Made by a program: the position numbers and the translations under genes | Part shown: positions 23,173 through 60,000 of the stretch, piece after piece | Numbering within the stretch: position 1 is the first letter of the stretch | How the letters are laid out: each line of letters begins with the position of its first letter | Source of the DNA: Glandiceps talaboti | Lineage: Eukaryota; Hemichordata; Enteropneusta; Spengelidae | Assembly: GCF_964340395.1 (NCBI RefSeq) | Contig: NC_135552.1 | Coordinates: forward strand, 7,938,494-7,998,493 | Reading direction: 5' to 3' | DNA length: 60,000 nt | The notes under the pieces: generated by a model | What the model saw: only the letters and a program-made list of their open reading frames with translations | The model's database searches: none | Told to the model about the DNA's origin: nothing

Positions 23173-25146
23173 CATTGTATTTATACACAGTTATTCAGTC
23201 TGTTATATTAAAGCTAATTCTCGGAGGGCCTAACTATAATTTGCACCTTCCGACTAACCTATAACAATGTTTATTTATAAGTAATAATCGTTTCCTAGGA
23301 AAAATTATACACAGACGATATATATCTAATTGTCTCATATGATATTAAATATATACTGTCTGAAATATCATTTGAGGGTTCTTCTTATAGGCCTAACTGT
23401 GAGGTTAATTTAACAGACGTATCCTTGGAGAAAAAACACGTAACTATAGCCCTGTAGGTAGGATACATCTATTGACTAATTCAATATGATTTTGATATGT
23501 AAAATCAATCATCATGGGAAATGTGGTTGGCATGTTGAGTGTAGAGTGTTTGTAATAATACATAGAACCAGTGAAATTCAATCAATTTACTGACCCCTGA
23601 CCTCACAGTGTTTGGAGTGAAGACGATTCGTCACTTGTATCACAACGAATCACGCAGTCACCCTCTAGGCACCGTGTTATTATCAACGTGCAATCGTGTC
23701 CCGTCTTTTAATGGAATCACGTTGGCGGAAAGCGATCAGTGTCTTTATTCCTAAATACATTGCTTTCCAGCTGATGACTTAGCGGAGACGGTCTGATTGA
23801 GGTAAGTTTTGACTCTTATGAAGGACTTTATAAAAAAAATATATGTGAATGCTGATACGCTGAGCGGAATATTTTTTTTCAATGAGGGCAAACAGTGGAT
23901 TGGTTCTGTACAACAGTTGCTAGAAGACGCTGTATATAATAGTTGAATTATGCATTACCAATTGTAGGTAATGAAACAAGCCTGGTTTTATTATTCTTCC
24001 AGATCTGCTTCCAGCGTGTATGTACGTGTGCGGTCTAGATCGAGAGAAACCTGGATTCTTTTTTTACCCCTTAACAGTTTGCTCTAAGTGTGGAATATAA
24101 AAGGATGGTTTAAGACACGCTTGAGGAATTCCATTCATCCATAAATCACAGCCAGTAGCCGTCGTCATACCAAATTACACTTTCAACCACCAGGTGGAGT
24201 CTTAACATCAGAGACAATACGCAGTCCGAATCAGAAACAATCGTACACATCTACGGAGGAGGCGTGAAGTCAGACAGTGGAAATTGCAGTTGTGATCGAT
24301 AACGGTTCATTATCATAAAGTTAATACGCGTGTTATCACAGATTTGTGAAATGTTTATACGCACCGGTGGTTTTATATCTCCGTGGCACACAAGAGAAAA
24401 GGTGCATGGAATTTTCAAGCGGGTATTGGAAGTCCCAAGCCACCTACTGTAGGACGTAAACAATAATACCATGTCAGAAGTGAGGAACGGTTTTCTTAGG
24501 AAATAGGTTACAGGTCATCTGTCACGTATTTGGAATTTTACATACGTTGTATCCGCGTCTCTGAATGAACATTAGAACGACGTGTCCTCAACGTGGAAAT
24601 TCATTTTGAACTGTATGACGGTGAACCTTTTGCCCTTGATTTACTATTGGACTATTACGAATGCTTCGTGTACTTTTTGACAACCAAATGAACTGCAAAG
24701 CAGTACTAACGAGAAAAGTGCCCCGCGAGAGAACCCGCATGCAATGAACTAACCAACAAAAAGTTCCACAAAACATCAAAGGTAACAATGTGATTTGAAA
24801 ACACGATGTTTATCGAGTCCACATGCTTCGATGTCTAACGATTTTTGCTGTAATGGAGAAGACTAACATAGTATTACAAGATGTATAATGGAGATGGGCA
24901 TTTAATACCGTAGTTACTATGCGCGCTAAGATTGAGTTATCATCTGTATTTGGCAAATATTGCCTCATGTCTCACCAAGTCGAGATCAACACATGAGTTG
25001 TATGACCTTGTGATATTACATGTCGGAGTCAGACGAGTGGGAAGCTTGACATATCAAACAATCACGGATATTGACTTTTAAAAAAGCAGTTGTGACAGAA
25101 TGGTTAGTACCCACGCGGATAATGTGTAGTCAACGGCTGAACCGAC
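23173..25146. other. Upstream region of the receptor gene
   Basis: No coding feature. A strong donor-like GAGGTAAGTTTT at 23800-23810 could end a non-coding 5' exon, and an acceptor-like TTATTCTTCCAG ends at 24001. Whether they belong to the receptor transcript is unknown. An in-frame TGA sits at 25138-25140, just upstream of the receptor start. Confidence 0.35.
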
Positions 25147-54641
<29,495 letters not shown>

Positions 54642-54907
54642 CAAGATCTAATTTGACATTTCCATCCAAATTTTGAATTCACCTGTTAAAATTAAGAAAG
54701 CAGATAGAAAAACACCGCCGCCACTGCCAGCACCAGCACAACCACTAGTACCAGTACCAGCACCATACAACTAACTTCATATCAATAATACTTTGTATGT
54801 ACATAATACACAATGATGATGTACGGGAAAAGTAAATGCAAGTAATTGAAAGAAGCATGTACAAAGAAAATCTCGAATCGGAACGTCACATCTAGACTCG
54901 CAATAGT
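54642..54907. other. Putative receptor 3' UTR
   Basis: Downstream of the TGA. Holds a CACCGCCGCCACTGCCAGCA stretch running into a CCAGCACCAG / CCAGTACCAG triplet-type tract (54714-54770). No clear AATAAA signal is seen, so the transcript end is not fixed. Confidence 0.4.
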
Positions 54908-55100
54908 TCCCTGGGAGTTTTGTCTCATAATCTTTAAATGTTTTGAATTTGTTATTCATGTCAAATTTCGGACCTTGGGAGGGTACTAATAACTGGGAAA
55001 AGTATAAAATAAGTTGACCATGTTTTCCTTCCCAAAATTTGAAATGACTAACAAATTCAAAACATTTAAAGATTATGAGACAACAATACCCCAAGGGACA
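54908..55100. mobile_element. Foldback/MITE-like element downstream of the receptor stop
   Basis: The left arm TTTTGTCTCATAATCTTTAA, then ATGTTTTGAATTTGTTATTC, is mirrored by the right arm (54-bp arms, few mismatches; 54917-54970 against 55032-55083). The flanks CCCTGGGAG and CCCCAAGGGA also pair. The loop is about 60 bp. If it is part of the receptor 3' UTR it would form a long hairpin in the mRNA. Confidence 0.85.
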
Positions 55101-55477
55101 TGGTGCCAGTCTACGTCAAATCCTGTCAGTGCATGTCCTGACTTAGCCAAGTAATTGGCGCCCTCTAACGTTGGAAACGCATCGACTGTCAGAACGAGCG
55201 GAAACCTCTCCTAACTGTGCACACTCAAATTTCTAGGATAAAGTCTGAGTGTCTGTTGGGCGGAAGGAAAACAAGGGGGAAGGAACAAGAACACCTGGTA
55301 AATATTTTCTAGGCAAACGTTTGATTTGACAACAGCTCATAACTTGTTTATGTACAACTTTATAAGATATATGATATTTTGTCAACATATTCGTATTTAT
55401 GAATTAATGATTTCAGAATTCGTTGTATATTTTGGAAAATTATGAATTAAATATACTATAAATACTGTGTTATTCCA

Positions 55478-55748
55478 TGTATGTATGTATGTATGTATGT
55501 ATGTATGTATGTATGTATGTATGTATGTATGTATGTATGTATGTATGTATGTATGTATGTATGTATGTATGTATGTATGCGTGTGTGTGTGTATGTATGT
55601 ATGTATGTATGTATGTATGTATGTATGTATGTATGTATGTATGTATGTATGTATGTATGTATGTATGTATGTGTGTGTGTATGTATGGTATGTATATATA
55701 TATATATATGTATGTACGTATGTATGTATGTATGTATGTATGTATGTA

Positions 55749-55779
<31 letters not shown>

Positions 55780-55845
55780 ATGTATGTATGTATGTATGTA
55801 TGTATGTATGTATGTATGTATGTATGTATGTATGTATGTATGTGG
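55478..55845. repeat. (ATGT)n microsatellite with GTGT and AT interruptions
   Basis: About 365 bp of GTAT tetranucleotides with GTGTGTGTGT breaks at about 55580, 55672 and 55751 and an AT run near 55695, ending in a G8 run. Confidence 0.97.
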
Positions 55846-56689
55846 GGGGGGCATGAGGTGGGGTGGATGGATAGATGCATACAAAATATATACAAGCTGT
55901 TTTGGTTTAATCAATCCTGTCATAATTAGTCTACCTGTAGACTTAGATACTACTGTAACATTATTCTACTATCCCAACTGACATCTTTTAAATTGCCCTA
56001 GTACTCTCGCCTACTCTGACTCCTATTTTCAGTTGGTAGTAAGCCCCACTTGTCCTTCTAAAACATACAAATGTCAGATACTTGTACTTTGCTAATACTT
56101 TATTATATCCCATAATATTGAATGCCACACAAATATAAAGTGACGTAATATACAATATAGATAAACCAAATAACCCTATACGTCGATATTTCTGACCTAT
56201 GTTATGAAATGCACAGCACAGTACATAAAGTCTAACTATAAACATATTGTGAGTAGTTCCAAGATATTTGTAACTACATATTTCTCAGGCCAAAATAACT
56301 GAATTTCCAAACGACACTGTGTAATACATTTCAGATCAAGGTGTCTCATTTTGCCTATAGATGATTCACATGGTAAGATAATGTAATGGTATGTTACCCA
56401 CAATGTATGTTCAAAAGACACAGCGAAACAAATACAGCAATTATCAACAGCCGTTCACTTTTATGAAGGTCAATATTGTTGACCTTTACGGACAAATTGT
56501 TTGTAAATACGTTCCCAATATTTTGAAACAAAATTATTTTTGCGTGTCGTTTTTGATATTTATTTTCCTTTAAAATCGTGATGTCACATGAAGTTGTATT
56601 AAATGTCTCTCAAAAATGTGTTTATGATTCTTGTCGCGAGACACTATGTACACGACATTATCTACACGACTATGAAAGCATGAGAACTA
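55846..56689. other. Unassigned intergenic stretch
   Basis: Unique AT-rich DNA; short open frames of 60-85 codons only, none recognisable. Confidence 0.45.
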
Positions 56690-56880
56690 CATATAGGGAC
56701 TGGTCATTTTCTCTCACCGGGGGTGGGGATTGGATGGTTGGGTGCGAGTGTCATTGGACTGGTAGATGGAGGGTCACTGTTTTTGAATTTGGAAATAGTG
56801 GGTCATTCTGTTTTGAAATCTTGAATGGGATGCGGGTCACAGTGCTTTTGGTTGTGATGGAAGAACTAAAACAATTTCAT
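56690..56880 (+). repeat. G-rich GGGTCAT dispersed repeat, copy 3
   Basis: TAGGGACTGGTCATTTTCTC, then GGGGGTGGGGATTGG, then successive modules GGGTCACTGTTTTTGAATTT, GGGTCATTCTGTTTTGAAAT, GCGGGTCACAGTGCTTTTGG and TTGTGATGGAAGAA. Same layout as 26840-26975. A 106-codon open frame across it has repeat-like composition and no known features. Confidence 0.7.
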
Positions 56881-57640
56881 TACAATGACACGATCTAGTC
56901 TGAAATGTGGAATTTTTCTTGTCCTCATTTCTGGCCTGCGTTCTTCAATATTAGTTCATCTAGAGTGACGTTGAAACACATATTTTACCTACTATACTAT
57001 ACATGTCATGCAAGTACGGTTAAAACTTACATTATAAATTTAGCTTTTCGAAGCAAAGCGCAGTGCACTCTCTGAGTCACAATGAAATACATGTTATGTG
57101 TATATTTTGTGGACGCAAATGGTTTTTTATGGGTTCATTAGATAATTCCTTAACCCTCCAAACCCCAGGCGGAAGAGTCCCGTATAAATGTCGCAGCAAC
57201 TCTACTTCTGAATGCTCATTTGCATACCGAGCTAGTTACTGTCCTGGTGTGATTGTGTCCTTTATACACATTACATCGCATATAAAAAGAAATTCTAGTC
57301 GGGAACGAAACTTTGAAGGAAAGAACAACAATGAAGCTTTACAGTAGAAAGTAGACAGCAATTCAACGAATCCAGTGAATGAACTAAAGAAAAGAAAATA
57401 TTGTGCTTCACACAGGCTACAAACAAATCTATGCCCCAAACGAAAACAATATTGGACTTCAAAGGGGTTTAAAATAACGCCAAGTCCAAAACTTTAGTTT
57501 CATGAGTATCACAGACCAGAACGACGAAAATCCATAGTGTTAGGCATACTCTTCAGTCATTGGTGGCACTGTAACCAAACAAGAGAAAGCTAAGGTTAAA
57601 GCTTTCAAATAACGGTCAACTGATGTAAACAAAATAATTT

Positions 57641-57780
57641 TAGAATCCAATATGGCTGCCAAATACTGTGTTAAATCTATGCAAAAATAAAAGATCGATT
57701 TTCTTGAAAACGATAATGTGAAACTCTGAATTTCTTAAGAGTTTTTGAAAAGGACCAGGAACAAGCTTTCATATGGCAAA
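57641..57780 (+). repeat. Dispersed repeat, AATCCAAAATGGCTGC family, copy C
   Basis: TAGAATCCAATATGGCTGCC, AGATCGATTTTCTTGAAAAC, GACCAGGAACAAGCTTTCAT and ATGGCAAA are in the order seen at 2494-2610 and, inverted, at 31985-32140. Confidence 0.6.
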
Positions 57781-58006
57781 GTTGTATTTCAGGGAAAGTG
57801 GTCCCTAAGGTGTAAAAAGTGCTTACTGTGGGTGGGGTGAGACCTTTTTCACAAAAACCACATATATATTTGTAAAGAAATGTCTCATTGTTGTGTATTG
57901 ACGGTGAAGTTGATTTCCACTGTTAGTTAAATGCAGTGCACCATACTTTACAACTCTGAAGTGGAGCGGTACTGTATCATTACACATTAAAAATGTGTAG
58001 CCGTTG

Positions 58007-58085
58007 GCGGGGGGGGGGGGGGGGGGCTACGAACATTTTTTGATTCAGTTCGGGGGGGGGGGCATAACATTTTTTGAGAGCCCGA

Positions 58086-58116
<31 letters not shown>

Positions 58117-58170
58117 CGGGGGGGGGCTGCGAAATTTTTTTGTCCAAAATAATATCTCCCCCCCCCCCAC
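58007..58170 (+). repeat. Poly-G/poly-C cluster
   Basis: Four G runs of 9-19 bases separated by CTACGAACATTTTTTGATTC / CATAACATTTTTTGAGAG / CTGCGAAATTTTTTTGTC, then a C10 run. The spacers are similar to each other (GAACATTTTTTGA-like), so the cluster is a small tandem array. Strong G-quadruplex potential; run lengths in the assembly may be unreliable. Confidence 0.85.
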
Positions 58171-58397
58171 CGTAAATACTGATGCCAGCTTTGTTGGGTG
58201 CATTTGGTGCAAATTCTACGTTTTTTATCTGCTAGAAATGAAGACTTTAAACTCTCATTACTCAGATATACCAATTCATTTAGCTCAAATGTTGACTTTC
58301 GACCCTGTTTCTGGCTAAAATGTAGACTTTTGACCCCTTACTTTTTGAATTTTTTGTCGAGTTTGTAGTTGTAATTTCTGTCCACCAGGGTACATAT

Positions 58398-58571
58398 TAG
58401 TCTCGCTGCCAGACTCGTGACTATCGTCCCTAATCTGTTTATGTATGTCGAGCGGCGCAGCCGCGAGAAGAGAGGGACTTGTCGGGACGAGTCCTTCTCT
58501 TTTCGCGGCTGCGCCGCTCAGCATACATAAACAGATTAGGGACTATAGTCACGAGTCTGGCAGCGAGACTA
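58398..58571. mobile_element. GC-rich foldback/MITE element with TA at both ends
   Basis: The left arm TAGTCTCGCTGCCAGACTCG, then TGACTATCGTCCCTAATCTG, TTTATGTATG, GAGCGGCGCAGCCGCGA, GAAGAGAGGGACT is mirrored to the last base by the right arm ending GGCAGCGAGACTA, with two small indels. The arms are about 85 bp and the loop is only a few bases. A TA at each end may be a target duplication, as for Tc1/mariner-type elements, or part of the repeat. The arms are far more GC-rich than the surroundings. Confidence 0.88.
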
Positions 58572-58621
58572 GGTACATATGTACCCATTATCCACACGAG
58601 TACCCCCCCCCCATATATACA

Positions 58622-58624
58622 CCG

Positions 58625-58653
<29 letters not shown>
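58622..58653. repeat. (CA)n microsatellite
   Basis: Fifteen CA units just right of the GC-rich foldback element. Confidence 0.96.
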
Positions 58654-58655
<2 letters not shown>

Positions 58656-58779
58656 TCGTTTTCATCGAACTTTATTCTTCATGGCGTCCGACGGCTATGC
58701 AAATTACGCAATCGCGTGACCTGTTGCGACGTTCAAGCTTAGGGAGTGTCCAGATTTTACATCCAGGGGGACCCCTGAG

Positions 58780-58885
58780 GATTTCCCTTTTTCCTTGTGC
58801 ATTTTTTCCATGCCCCCCCCCCCTACAAAAGCTTGGGAAAAATTGCTGCCCCCTGCAAGTTCTTGATTTTTTTCCATGCCCCCCT
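58780..58885 (+). repeat. Two direct modules ending TTTTTTCCATGCCCCCC
   Basis: CTTGTGCATTTTTTCCATGC then a C run, and GTTCTTGATTTTTTTCCATGC then CCCCCTCCC, about 70 bp apart. In inverse they resemble the poly-G modules at 58007-58170. Confidence 0.6.
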
Positions 58886-58931
58886 CCCATAGACTTACAC
58901 ACATACACAAACACACTATACATTCACAATG

Positions 58932-58935
<4 letters not shown>

Positions 58936-58963
<28 letters not shown>

Positions 58964-59041
58964 TGTATGTATGTGTATGTATGTATGTATGTATGTATGC
59001 ATACAATTACATAACACACACACACACACACACACACACAG
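58936..59041. repeat. (TATG)n and (CA)n microsatellites
   Basis: GTAT tetranucleotides (58936-59000) and then (CA)n (59014-59040). Confidence 0.95.
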
Positions 59042-59518
59042 CTTTAGCGCCATGCGTATAGCCTTTGAACCTCTTAAATTTGTTCAATTGTACTTAAAAA
59101 AATACTCAAATAAGTTATAAAGTTTCTGTGTACAAACTTTTACAAGGTAAATCATTATACTGAAAAAAAAGAAGATAACCATTTCATGCACAATGGCAAG
59201 AACACCATATTTCCATTGGGCAATGCGGGTATACTTAATGTAAATACTTCGCATTTACAACTGTTCTACTTTTTAGATACGTATTGAAAACATATCTTTA
59301 GTTCCAATGCCGGTATGTGTTGCTCAGCTTGTCAACAATGCAAGTATAAATGTACACCGCCTGAAATCACGTCTTTCAATCACACTATAGTAGAAATGCT
59401 AAGTAACCCTAAAAAAACATGCCTTTCTTGGTTGAGTCTTGTTTTGCAGAGTAATATATTGTTAGCATAAGTGTTGTCAAAAACTACATTGAATATCTGA
59501 AAAATCTGGAGAGAGTAA

Positions 59519-60000
59519 AAAAACATTAGATCCAAACATCGGGAAGAGCAACAGAAAAAAAGAGAAAACAAAAGAAAATATAATGACTATGACTGGTTGA
59601 AGTTGTTCTTGAGTGGAACTCTTGCAAAACTGAATGTGAAAGAGTTAGATAAATATCTTGATGAGCATAAATTACCAAAACAGGGAAAATTAAAAAGAGA
59701 AAAATAGACATAACATCCACTCACATAGTAGGAACACCTGAATTTAGATCTAGAAAACTGACTGCAAAATTCATGAAATTAAAACTAATATCATGGACAT
59801 GAATGAAACAGATAGTGACTCTGAGACAGCCTGAGAAAGTAACACTTCTGTAATGCATGTTCTAGGCAGTGATGGAGGCAATTGTGATACTGATAGCTCA
59901 GAAAATTCATGTACTGATGATAACACTGATAGTAATTGTGATGAAACAAGTCTTGCACATCCTCGCGGACAAGTTACTTTGAGAAGTGCCAGAATTGCAG
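59519..60000 (+). pseudogene. Decayed transposon-type ORF fragment with SAP-like helix motif
   Basis: Frame 59519-59707 encodes a Lys/Glu-rich stretch and then YNDYDWLKLFLSGTLAKLNV followed by KELDKYLDEHKLPKQGKLKR. This pattern (DYDW, G.L, L.V.ELDKYL..H.L...GK) resembles the SAP-like motif in ORFs of invertebrate mobile elements. The frame stops at TAG 59705-59707, but the next frame carries on with a fitting basic stretch (KIDITSTHIVG) until TGA 59800-59802, so a single-base frameshift is likely. A third frame then has an acidic Asp/Ser/Glu-rich stretch, interrupted by TGA 59832-59834. It is open again from Met 59853 to the window end (SDGGNCDTDSSENS and onward). The family is not identified; more of the element probably lies to the right. 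Confidence 0.5.

Noticed and set aside
23740-23801. Non-coding first exon of the receptor gene with donor at 23802
   Set aside because: A good donor string alone is weak evidence; no transcript or promoter signal supports it.
56578-56898. 106-codon open frame with WSFSLTGGGDWMVG
   Set aside because: It lies in the G-rich GGGTCAT dispersed repeat; other copies do not keep the frame.
58445-59014. 189-codon plus-strand open frame, the longest in the right part
   Set aside because: It reads through the GC-rich foldback element, a (CA)n array and a (TATG)n array; it has no domain and repetitive composition.

Overview
The window is nuclear DNA from an animal, most likely a marine invertebrate. 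It is AT-rich, has GT-AG introns, small coding exons in long introns, very dense microsatellites, tRNA-derived SINEs and many foldback (MITE-like) repeats. I cannot fix the phylum from the sequence. Only two intact protein genes are visible, both on the plus strand, plus one decayed mobile-element coding fragment at the right edge. All exon structures below were assembled by eye from splice sites, phase and protein motifs.

Layout. 1-465: a 182-bp perfect palindrome inside (AT)n; each arm carries a recognisable type I hammerhead ribozyme core. 756-9525: a complete seven-exon aldo/keto reductase gene (338 aa, catalytic tetrad intact); its introns hold two long foldback elements, a degenerate dispersed repeat and a SINE. 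9526-25146: intergenic, no supported gene, with small foldback elements, a 44-bp minisatellite and compound microsatellites. 25147-54641: a class A G-protein-coupled receptor gene in three exons (363 aa), with a 28-kb phase-0 intron cutting the end of transmembrane helix 6. That intron holds a SINE, a roughly 200-bp tandem array, two copies of a (CTGT)n-anchored composite repeat, two MITE families and a dozen microsatellites. 54642-59500: repeats only, including a foldback element just past the receptor stop, a poly-G cluster and a GC-rich palindromic element. 59519-60000: a frameshifted fragment of a transposon-type ORF with an SAP-like helix motif, running off the window.

The two genes are not obviously linked in function: one is a cytosolic NADPH-dependent oxidoreductase, the other a plasma-membrane receptor with some prostanoid-receptor-like features. 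The most interesting signal is the ribozyme-bearing palindrome at the left edge. It looks like the terminal repeat of a Penelope-like element or retrozyme in head-to-head arrangement inside an AT microsatellite.
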